64,000 nt of DNA. Origin: Macrobrachium rosenbergii (taxonomy: Eukaryota; Arthropoda; Malacostraca; Decapoda; Palaemonidae). Position numbers and translations under genes: made by a program. Under the pieces are notes generated by a model, which made no database searches, was not told the origin of the DNA, and saw only the letters and a program-made list of their open reading frames with translations. The stretch covers positions 74,680,125-74,744,124 of the forward strand of contig NC_089742.1 in the NCBI RefSeq assembly GCF_040412425.1, given 5' to 3'. Below are positions 35,201 to 47,200 of the stretch, piece after piece (the stretch's first letter is position 1; the number at the start of each line of letters is the position of its first letter).

Positions 35201-38200
35201 TAGTTTGCTTCACCTGGGGTCTCTTTCCTGGTCAAGTAAGATCAAAGGAAGCAGACCCATGCCTCTGGTCTGTTGAACATGTGTGATGTTCAACAGCCAG
35301 ATTTTTGGGTCTTCAAATAAATGGAAGGTAACGTCACTGATTCAAATACAGGATTGGATGAACCCATACTGTTGGGGCCAATAAAGCTAAAGATAACCAA
35401 CAGGTCTGTTCATTGTCAGTCCCTCTCTCCCCTTGCTAGACAGAGGGTAGGAGTTGCATCTATTAATCCGAAAAGACCTAGATTATAGACAGAATACTCA
35501 GTCATCTAGAACACTTGCATGCGCACCCGTCCAGCAAGTGACAGTTTGTTAACTGTCCCTTAAAAGGGTATAAAAGAGAAGTTGGGAGGCCAGCCCACAC
35601 ACACCTCCCCTTTTGCAGCTGTACACCTCAGACGAGATGCTACCTGTCCTCAAGAGCAGGGTGATCTACATGAATGTTGACCAGCCACCAGAGAACCCAG
35701 GGCAAAAGAGTCCGAGGACCTATGGACAACATCCTGAAGGTAAAAAGGGGTGAATGTGGTCTGTTGTGACCACATTCCTATCCTTAGTACCTGTCCAACA
35801 GGCTCTTCCTGAATGCTAGGAGCAGACTATTTTTAATGCCCCTGACCTTAGGAAATCTCGCCCAGAACATATGTTGTCCGCCATGTCAGCATCGAATACG
35901 TCCGTTTGATCATACATAAAGTCAAAAGAAATGGAGCTCCTTGACACCACTTCTTGACCAAGTTAAATTTTTTTTTTATACAAATACTGTATGAAGTTTT
36001 CATAATTTTTTCCTCCTTCCAGCTAATGTGGTTTTTTTGTATTTTTCAAGAGTTGCTGCCATTATAGTTATTTACTTTATATATTTTTAATATAGTTACA
36101 TAGTATTAATGTGTAAAAAGAAAACATATTTACCAACACCAGTCACATTAGGAGATTTACCAAAGAACAGATTGTTGTGACATGTTTGGATGGTACAATT
36201 GTTAGACCTGGGTAATTAGCCTATTACTTACTACTCAGAGCAGTACAGTATAGGCTAGTTAAAAGCCTATGTTGGCCTTTTCTTTATGTACCACACAAAT
36301 ATAAATCATCATTAAAATTACACATAGCATCTGCTACCATATTTTCTCTTTGGTGTGCTTTCATACCACAAAAAGCAGTTTACGCTGCTTTATTGAAGAA
36401 ATTATGAAGAGTTTTATAACCAATGTGAATTTTCAGCAAACATACGGGGTTCAGGAACCTAACATTTATAAACACAGCAGTCTCTCTGCATAAACAATCA
36501 TATAATAATTAAAATACAGCAAACCTCAAGACTAATTACATGAAATTCGCTCAAAGACACCAGGTTGCTGACACATGAAAAGTACCCCTTACATAATTAA
36601 CAGACACAAAGACAATAACATACAGGAGCATTGTAATTATTCATTGTTAAAGAATTTCTAATACAATCTATTTATGATAAAGCTTTAAAAACAACTAAGA
36701 TATTCTTGATTAGAATAAGATCTAAAGAAAATATCAGTTGATAATCAGATAAGTGGGCAGTATCCCCAGCCCTTATTTACCTGCCAAAAGGCAACTACTT
36801 TTTACTTGACTTCACACACCTAACCAGCTCTGCCAAAGAACTGCCAAGAAGGAGAAGGAAATGAAAACTGCTGGCTGTAACAAGAAGGATGCCAAGAGAA
36901 TTTTTAGGAGACGATGATGCTTGAGAGACTTGCCAGGGAGAGAAGAAAACATCCCAAGAGAAATGCCGGGCAAGCTATGAGAATTGCTAGGGAAGAGAAG
37001 ATGGGAGCTGAGAGAACAGCTTGGGAAGAGTAGAAATTTGGAAGAACTGCTGAGGAAGAGAAAAACTATAAGAATTTCTAGGAAAGAAAAGAGGGAATGC
37101 TACGGTGTAGCCAAAGCTAAAAGAGCTGCTAAGGAAGTTAAAAAGTTCAGAGAATTGCTTGCAAAGAGCATAAAGATAAGAGTTGCTAGGTGTGTGAAAA
37201 TAAGCAGAGAAGGTTGCTAAGACAAACTGAAAGAATGGCTAAGGAAGAAAATAAGCTCAGTGAATTCCTGGGCAAGAGAAGAGGTTGCAAGAATTGCTAA
37301 GATGGAGAAAAAAGAAGCTGCGATTACAGTAACCCCACCCCCTTTGGGGATGGATGCAACCCCGCGAATAGCTATACAGGTAGTCGACTTACGACCTATG
37401 CAAAGACTGAGACAATATAATAATATATAATATTTAATTTTATATTTTGCTAAAAACGCTTGAGCGCCGTGCGATACTTTCCGCTACCGCAGCGCTCATA
37501 TCCGAAGATGCTCAGCTTTCGGCAGCTGTTTGTGTCGTTTGAAAATGGTAAGAGATTCATATTTTTGTAATGTATTTTGTATTTCTATTTTTTGCAAATA
37601 AATCAAATGTAATAACAAATTACCGTATTTGATGGCTTAAATACGCATGTCTGCATAGGACTTTTAAAGCAGGACATTGAGGGGAAAAAATAAGGTTTCT
37701 AGCCTATGCTCATATGATTTTGGTAAGTAAAAACTGTAGTATTAGGTTATCATATGCATATTGTTTCTTACCCACAGAATCAACAAAAACATTAATAAAG
37801 AAGTTATTTACCATATTTATATTTATCAAAATATGTATTATACAATTAGCCATTTACTACGATCGAATGTTAAGTCTGCTGCTGAAAGCTACCTCATAGG
37901 TTTACCAATAGATTGCAACACATTCATTTGTAAACATTGTTTCTTACCGGCAGAATCAACAAAAACATTAATAAAAGATGTTACCTATGGTAATATATGT
38001 TATATATATCCATTATATATTATAAAAGTATGCAATCAAGGGTAAAATCCAATAAATAAAAATGTTTCCTATGTAACGGCTCGAGTCTCGTGAGCAACTG
38101 AACAAAGCCATGTTATTATTCTTAAAGAGAATGCTAGCACGAGTTACGAAGTATCAACTCAACGAAGCCTTGTTATTATGCCTAAAGAGAATGGTAGCAG

Positions 38201-41200
38201 GAATTGTCAACCACCAATTGATCGAAGCCATGTTGTTATGCGTAAAGAGAATGTTAGCAGGAATTGCCAACACGAAACGAAGCCTTGTTATCCGTAAAGC
38301 TCTCGAGATAATGCAATAGGTTTGCACACGTACTGTTTATATCTATAAATGTGGAATGCAGCGATCCGCTAGACGGCGATAATGATATTAACATTTTAAT
38401 GAAAATATCGGTAATAACAACGTAGATATTGATTATAATACTAGCAGTAGTAATTGCGGTGATGGTAAGTGTGATAATGATAAATAATTATAATAAACTT
38501 TGTTTTTAATAGGTTATTAGGAACGTTTCATGTATAATTTCGGCCAAAATTCTTAAATTTTGAGCCTACATTATGTACATAGGACCTAAGGGGATTTTTA
38601 GGCCATTTTTTTTTAAAGTGCGTCTTATATACGTCAAAACGGTATGTATTTAATTCAAACCTATAAATAAACAAAAGTAAATATCGTCATACGTGTAGCG
38701 ATTGGCAATGCAAATGGCGGATAAGAAAATGTAAACAGACCAGACATGGTTTGAATGCGTACAATAAAAATGTTAAATACAGTAATAAAAGTAAGTATTA
38801 ATCAAGGAGTTCAAGCATGATAAGATTTCATATGCTAAACGTAAAAATAGGTACTATACATGCACATTTTTGGATAATATAAAAAATGTAGGCTAGTCAT
38901 ACTTAGGATATAATATATGATGGATAATATACGGTAGGTACAGAATAGGCTACATGTAATATGTGGTTAGTCGACTTACAGCGAGATCGACTTCCAACCG
39001 CTCTGTCAGAACCTAATGCCGTCGTAAGTCGACGACTACCTGTAATCTGCAAATACTTAAAACCCTTCTAAAAACACTTACATCTGCCTATTTTGACAGT
39101 TTAAACAAAAAAACCCTCTAAAAATGCTTATACCAGAGTATTTTTATAGTTTTATCACAAAAAGTGCATTTAGTTATGAAAATATGAAAATACAGTAATT
39201 AGTGAATATTTCTCAGTGAAAAATACTGCAAATGGGTGAATTTCCCACGAATAATGGGTAGGTACATGCCACAGGAAATCTGCAAATATATGAGTCCACT
39301 AATCGTGAGAATGCGAATTAGGGGGGGTTTACTGTACTGCTAGAGAAAAGAACCTGACAATTCATAAGAATTCTAAAGGCTGAGTTTTGCTAGAAAAAAA
39401 AAAAAACTGACGACACAAGCCATGATAAATGTAAAGGACATGAAACAGGGTTAGATAGTCATAAAGAGGAAAAAAACAGCTGTACCAGCTCAGGAAGGGA
39501 ACCTTCTAAAAGAATTACTAGAGAAATATACAGAAATGCCTCAGGAAAAAAAAAAATGCTATATGAGACTAAGCAAACTGCTACAAAAATTAAAAAACCT
39601 GAAAATATTGATAAAAGAAGAAAATAGCAAGAAAGAAGTGGCAGGATAATTCTTCTAGCCGACCTCTATAAAAACCTTCACAAGAGACAGCAGAAAATCT
39701 ACCTCTAAAACCAGGTAGTAATGGGGTGGTGATCCACCCAGAAGGAGGGCATGAAGTTCATGACACTAATACCCATCACACCTGCTTCCCATAGAAAACA
39801 AAAACACTCAAACCAAAAATACAAGTTCTAACTTTGCAGCCAGTAAAAGTGTAGCAAGAAATCCTAGGTCGACAGTGGCCATAGAAAAAGTGCTTGGTCA
39901 CAGTACTCCCTAACTCACTCCAACCGACTAGTCAACTACCTTAACATCAAATTTCTACAACCAATTCCAGCTTGCGTTGAGGAATACTTCCACATTTTAA
40001 AAGGCAATGATTAATAATTCCAAATGGAAGCACATATTCTGTTCGTTGCTCAGTATTTGACAAAGACTCAAATATACTTATTAATTATTAATGTGGATTT
40101 TATTACCCTGGAAAGTGCCCAATTTAGCCGATCTGAGGTTTTCTTCAATAATATTCTACTGCCTCTTCCTCTATTACTCATATTAATCCTTTACAAAGGC
40201 ACACCTCAATGAAAAATAAAATTGTGGCATATGCAAAATAGAATGTCACAACTGCACCCGTATGTCTGAGAAACAGGAACAAATTTGAATAAATACTTCT
40301 GAACATAAAAAACTTGAAGAACTTGACAGGAATGCTTATTTATTGTTTCAATGTTGAGATTTTAAAAAAACAAGTAAAAAATGCACCAAAGTTTCTTCAG
40401 CACAATCGAGTTTTCTGTACAGCATAATGCTGTAAGAAACTTTCAGCCACAGCCCATGAAACTTTTAGCCCGGCCCATGAAACCTTCAGCCAATGCCCAG
40501 TGGTGGCCAAAGTTCTTGGTACCTATAACACTGCCAGATGTACATTTATGGTTAATTTTGACCTTAAAATAAAAACTACTGGGGCTAGAGCACTGCAATT
40601 TGGTATGTTTGATGACTGGAGGATGGATGATCAACATACCAATTTGCCCCCGTCTAGCCTCAGTAGTTTTCAGGATCTGAGGGCAAACAGAGAAAGTGTG
40701 GAGAGAAAAAGCCGGCACAATAGTTTTCTTTTACAAAAAAAACTAAAAACTGAACTTTGATAACAGACAAATGTTCAAAAACACACAAAAGAAATGGTGG
40801 GAGGTGAATTACCTAACCCAACATCCATTGTGGATGGGTATAAATCTTCCTGGGAAGGATCACCATGAATTAATAAAACCAAGCTTTTGCAACTTGTGAA
40901 GAGTGGTTATAATGGATATTACTTGTGGTACAGCACCACCATTTGCCTGGTAATTGTACCTGGGAAAACCTTTACGGTCATATCTTAAATGTAAAAGCAA
41001 ATGTACGTCTCCTAAGATAGTGTGCTAGGGTAGGATACATGAAGCCTGAAGATTTACTTTCACTTACATTTTATCAGTTGAAGGGGGATGGAGGCCTTGA
41101 TAGGTAAACCAAGGGGGATGGAGGCCTTGATAGGAAACCAACCTTTATATAAACACTACAGCACTTAAATAATTACATAAAACTTTTCTTGTCTCCTCGT

Positions 41201-44200
41201 TAAAAATTTCTAGTACCATATGATCTGCTGACAGATACCTTCCAAAATTAATTATATTACAAATATTTATTTTTATAACATAAAGGACGATACTAACTGA
41301 TTAGGATGATTAGTTTATGAATAATACAAATGAAACTTTGATAAAAGGCCAAATGCACTCTTCCCTATTTTGGGAGTCAACTTATCCATGAAATATAAAA
41401 CCTTTATCTGAATTACACCTGAAAATTTGAGGGACAAACTTATGCAAATGTATATTAAGTATTCATGAATGCAAGTATTCATGAATGCATAAGTTAAAAA
41501 GCCCTTCTTGGGCCTGAACATACAAAAATGTTATCCAAGCAAGGAACTTTCTTGGATAATATTTTTCTTCAAAATATAATGAAAAATTAACACTCAAAAT
41601 AGAAATAGATCAGGCTACAAAAATTAGGAGTTATGAATATATTTGTAAAGTTTTCATATAAACATACATTTTGTTAGGATAATTACTTACTTCTTTATCA
41701 ATGTTACTATAAAGTATGTAGGTATATTCATAGTCCTTCTTCTCAGTACCTCCAGTGCCCTTGAAGTAAATTTTATCTTCTTGTATTGTAATCGTTGGTT
41801 CTTTACAATCTTCGACACATATGGTGAGGAAAACGACATTTTTTCGCTGTGCCCATGCTACAGGGGGTGGAGAATTCCTACATAAAATAAAATAATTAAT
41901 TAAAACTTGATCAATACATATTTTCCAACTAAAATACAGCAAACTTGTATCTTAACATACAAACCTAAAATTCTTAACATAAGATTTAGCTTGCAAATGT
42001 AAGCTGGAATGGCCATTCAACTTTCAGACATGTTCATTAACTATCCACAGGTAGGGGGAAGCCCCAACCACCTATCAATATGCGCTCCATTTCACCTTCC
42101 ATCCCAGGTGCCAGAGTGAGGGGTAGCTGAGGTGGGCCATTAGTAAAGAACTTCAGGTTTGCATGTTATGAAAAATTATTTGTTCCAACACAAATACAAA
42201 TTTTTGTTGTTTACATAGGAGATGTACCCATAGGTTTGAGGAATCTGGGTACTCTCTGAACCAACTGTTTGGTTCTGCTCACCTGGAAGTACCTCCCACA
42301 CCTCTAGCTTGCTGGACATATGGAATTTGCAACAGCTACACTTCTGGGTGTAAAAAAATGAGTTTGCTTTCATTATCTGGTGAAGGCTGAAAGAACTAGT
42401 GTCAGCGCCAATAAAACATGCTATTAAAACCAACAGGTTTGTTTCATTGCCTATACCTTTCTCCCCTTGTCTAGAGAGCAGGGGGGACTTGCATCAAACC
42501 AATCTACAAAACAATGATAATGGACAAGATGCCCTGTCAAGTAATTCACCTGCAATCCTCATCCGTCCAGCACGCACAGACTTTGCAACCTGACTCTGAC
42601 CTAAGCAAGAGACCGGTGAAGAGAGAGGGGAGGAGACCAGTCACTAAGGCCAGGTATTCACGATCAGGTTTACACGTCAGTTCTTCTGTCAGTTCATCAA
42701 ATCTGATGTTAAAACTTACATGTAGATGACAGTTTGTGGGCGGAGTCAGTCCACTCTCCACAACAATGAACTGACAGAATTACCTAAAGTTCTTGTTTAT
42801 AGTCTTTTGTTTACATTATGTTCATTCCCATGGGTGGTACTAAACATGGTGGCCATTTTGCATGTGAACTGATAAGTTACCATACCAGAGGGGTATGGTA
42901 GTAGTCTTCAATTTTACCATGTTCGGTTCTCCAGATTTCAACTGAGAGATTAATGGAGCTGGAATTTTAAAAGCTCTAAAACCAACATTTGAAGAGATCA
43001 GGCGAATTTTTACTTGAATGCCACAACCACTCCTGTACGCCGTTTAATACCAGCCCCATGGGAATGAATAATAAAAAAAAAAAAGTTGGTAAATATCTTG
43101 GTAGCAGTAAATTTGCAATAAATTAATTTTTATTTTCATATTAAGCATATAGAGGGGACTTAAGAGTAAGCACCAACATACTAAATAGATTAAGGATCCT
43201 TAAGAGCACAACATTATCAAGTTGTAGCATTTAATTAAAATCATTCTGACCATATGTGTTTTTACCCCATCTGTTGGTAGGATTTACAACCACCATTCTT
43301 GACAGCTTGATGAGTCATTACACACATTCTAAACGCCATTCAAACTTTGACAGGGTATGTTCCTTGCATTATTTAGGCTAATTTGAATCTTTTTAGTGTT
43401 CTTTTTAATGTTTCTGACCTTCACTTTGGTAAAAAATTACTAATTTAAAAATACTGGAACCACTTATGTAGTAAAATGTGTTTTTTTTTATGTGGGTAAA
43501 TACTAAAGACTGAAACAGGCAACAAGGATATATTTCATCTGTTAGTTCCACTTTTGATTAAGTATGGTTCATTATTTCATCTGTGAGTTCCAATTTTGAT
43601 AAAGTATGGTTTACTATTTCATCTGTGAGTTCCAATCTTGATAAAGTATGGTTTATCTGTTGGGAGAGGCCAGGGGGGAGTAAAGTCCCCTGCCAGGTAA
43701 GATCTGGTTCTGCTAAGTCATAACCCTACTGACTTGAATCTCTGGTGCTCCTGATTAGGTAAGAGGAGATAACCCCCCCGGCCACTCTAAGGACCCAGCA
43801 CCCTAGGTCAAGTTAGGTTATGTTGCAACCATATTAGCCTGTACTGTATATATATTAATTTACTTTGCTAGGTTGGGTTGAATGTCACTTTTGTGTTTTT
43901 TCCAACCCAAAAGCCTGCTTTACCACGGCAGTCCCTCACAATTCTAGAATATAAAGGGGGAGGTCCAATATCTAAAAAAATATTGGGCTTAGTTTACTGC
44001 CAAACAGGCCTAATGTCAAAAATGTTCAAGTTTGTATGTTAGGAAAAATTAAAATTACTTTAAAAATTCCCTATTTGTCCCTACAGAAATACAAACCTTC
44101 AGTCTTTTCATAAGCAACTTACCCACTGGAGGGTGGAGTCTGAGTAAATCTCTGAACAGACTGGTTTGGTTCTACCCACCCAGGAATATCTTCCTGGTCT

Positions 44201-47200
44201 GAAAAGCTGAAGAAAGAATCCCACACTTGTTGAACTTATGGGATGTTGCAACTGCTAGGCTTCTGGCCTTAAAGTAATGAGTTACATCATTACTTAGAAA
44301 AAAAAGGCTTGGAAGAACCCAAGAGTGATGGAGACCATAACACTTGCGAGTACAACCAACAGGTTTGTTTTATTGTCTATCCCTCATCATGCATGTGATG
44401 GCTTGCTAATTGTCTCTTGAGACAGGTAAAAGAGAGAAGGGAGGAGACTACAGTAGTCACTCACACCCATTCTCTCCTGCTTACCAGACAAGATGCACAT
44501 GTGCCCTGTGGGGACTGGATGAACCTAAAGAGGTTTCTATTGTCTAGCTACCAAGCTAGCTCTCTTCTTACTTCCTCCAACAGAGGAAGACAAGAGAAAG
44601 GCAGGTCACTCACTGGAGACCCATCCCCTTCATCCTCCTCTAAAGGGCGCGGAGGTGAAGGCGCCCATGGGCCCAAATCTACGATGGTGCAGGTGAACCA
44701 GAATGATGTGTCATTGCCGAGCAGGTTGTTCCTGCAGAGATAGTTACTTCTGTGCTGCCTCTCTGATCTTGCCGATACGATAATCCAAAGGGAGGACCCT
44801 CGCTGCTACTGTGCCTATCAGCATGTTCAGATACTTTACCCTCTGCTTGCGAGTGAGATCTGGCTTCCTGAAGTTGATAACTATACTTAAGTCATGACAA
44901 AAACACACCAAGTCAATCTCTGTCCTAATGACTGTGGCAATGAGCTCACCATGATCAGCCAATTGCACTGGTACATCAGTAGACATTCCAGCGCAACCGA
45001 GCTCGAGTAGAGATAAAAAATTAACACACGAGTTAACCCTTGGGGGAGCAGTTACAAGTCCGAAACCAGGACCTTGAACTAGAATACCATCCCCCCCTCA
45101 AGGGTAAAGAGGAGATATTTGTGGAAGAACCAATGGGTAAGAACTGAACATACACATCCCTTAAATCCCCGAAAGCAAAACGTTGCCCTCTCTCATGGAA
45201 TCGAGAACAAAACAAGATTGTTCTATCAAGGTCCATTTCTGGTGAACAAACCCATTCAGTGGGAAGAAGAGTAGAAGACTCCCACAGCACCTTCCGAGAG
45301 GATCTTGTTCTCCTCTTCCCACAGGAGGTGGCCCTTCCATAAGCCAGGAATGAGCATTTGGAACCGGACTGGTAAGAGGGTGAGGGATAATGAAGACTCT
45401 AAGGTAGCAGAGCCGTATCTGACAGGCACCCGTTACCATGCTTCCGCTTCATGTCACTGCCAAGCTTGCCCAACTGCTCGACAGGCACCCACCCCCATCG
45501 GCAGCAATCAGTAAGAAATGCCACACTCCCGGCGTCCTCCATCTTCTACCAGGGTAGAAGAAGTCTGAGTTCCTCTACGAGGAGTCAAGTAAGTCTGGGT
45601 CTTTCTCTGACCAAAGGGGTAAGGCCAGCCTGACCTTAAGGTCAAGCTGCAGTATCAAGCTAAGTCCTAAAGGTCTTGGCCACTACCTGGTAAATGAGCT
45701 GAAGCCTGTCCACTACTGCCTCCCACTCCCTCTAGCAAAGAAGGGGGAGAGGAACCCAGAACCAGTCTGCCCTCGCGCGTCACAGCCAACTCAGGACAGA
45801 CCTAGAAGTTTGAAGCAGCAGTCTCTCCCTGGCCCCCCCCATAATTTGTTGTCTAGTGGAGGAGTTAGATATTACTACTACCTCCAAGAGTAACAGTCTT
45901 GGCCAATGATGGACCCAAAGATCAATCTACGAGACTAACTGGAATGCTGCTCAGGCAGTCAATTGGGGCGCCGTTGCCTCCACTTGCAAAGGGGAGACTC
46001 CCTCCACACGGAGACGTTCCAGACACAGACAAGGACAGAAGAACCTGGTCCAGGTCAACCTAAAAGATGGCAATGATCTCTCTGAGAGAACATATTTCCT
46101 CTGGTCGGCTTGAGGCACAGGAAGTGTCTTGCATGAACGGCTGGACCAGGGAGCATTCTCTTGCCCTGGGAAGCATGGAGCAAGAAAAGATAATGTCCCT
46201 TCCTTGGTATCATTAAAATGACTTATCATTCTAATGATCTCCACAATAGGCCTCTGTAACTCCACGGAAGAAGAACACTCACCAGAGCCCCTGGCGATCT
46301 CTCAAGTCATTCGGCGTACATCCTGTCCAGTCTGCGGACTGGGCCAGGAACGTAAACCCCCATGTCATGGGCTGGAATGGGAACAAGAATGTTCCCAATC
46401 CCAAGCCCCAAACCTGTCCAGCTCCCGTTTCCTGGATGAAAATTTGAGGAGGCGGGAACAAGTGAGAGATCACAAACACCTTTGCCCTGCCTGCCGAAGA
46501 CTGAAGTTCCAGCATGTAAGCAAGGCCATGGGCAATCGTCATCCCACGATAACGATGTCCCACTGGGCCATGGAGAGCAGTCCCACTGATGCATCCTGTG
46601 GGCGTGCTTCAATCTACTTAGAAGCCAAGACTTCTACAAGGGAAGAAGTCTGAGCAGGGAACACCCTCTTGTCTTGCCCGAGTGATCAAGCCAGACGCCA
46701 GCTCACTGTCCCAGGACCCCTGGTCCATTCTCTTGAAGAGCAGGAGGGGGTGATGGAGCACCTGCATGCTCTCTGCTTACCTTTCCTCACTGCCTTGCAC
46801 TGGCAGCTGAGACTGGGCCCACAGACCAGGGTACCTTGCCGACCCCAATCAACGGGCTGCTGGGGCCAACCCGGTACGAGGCCGGTACAGAAGACCAGGG
46901 GGGGAGGCTACTGGGGATATTAACAGTACAATGGGGGTCTGAAGAACCATAGGTAGTGGTTGCACCCGTGTGGTCAACAATGGAAACGGCAATACCACAG
47001 TATATACCGGTAGTGATAGACCAGGGATGTTACCTATAGCCAAGGTAGGTGGCCTACCAGGGCCAATACTGGTACACTGGGATTCCAGAGAACCCTATGC
47101 ATTGGCTGCACCATGTGCTCAGCATCAGGAGCAGTGGTACCGCTAGCAAGAGACCAGGGTTGGTACTGAGGGCCTGGGTAGGCAGCCTACCAGGGCCAGT

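Larger units (their letters stand above)
37327..39334. mobile_element. Pogo/Tigger-like MITE (CAGTAAACCCCC family), interrupted
   Basis: The left end CAGTAACCCCACCCCCTTTG and the right end AATTAGGGGGGGTTTACTG have TA flanks at 37325-37326 and 39335-39336. Only about 50 bp of the left part precede a nested element at 37377-39042. The rest of the family sequence continues at 39045, with the CTCAGTGAAAAATACTGCAA and AATAATGGGTAGGTACAT blocks. Confidence 0.85.

Noticed and set aside
36984..37220. Lys/Arg-rich 78-codon frame
   Set aside because: It sits in a purine-rich, internally repetitive stretch (GAAGAG/GCTAAG pattern) of a p23 intron, so the composition explains the frame.
46234..46653. 139-codon plus-strand frame
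   Set aside because: It runs antisense through the interior of the DIRS-like element, in GC-rich repeat DNA with long frames on both strands, and shows no recognisable domain.
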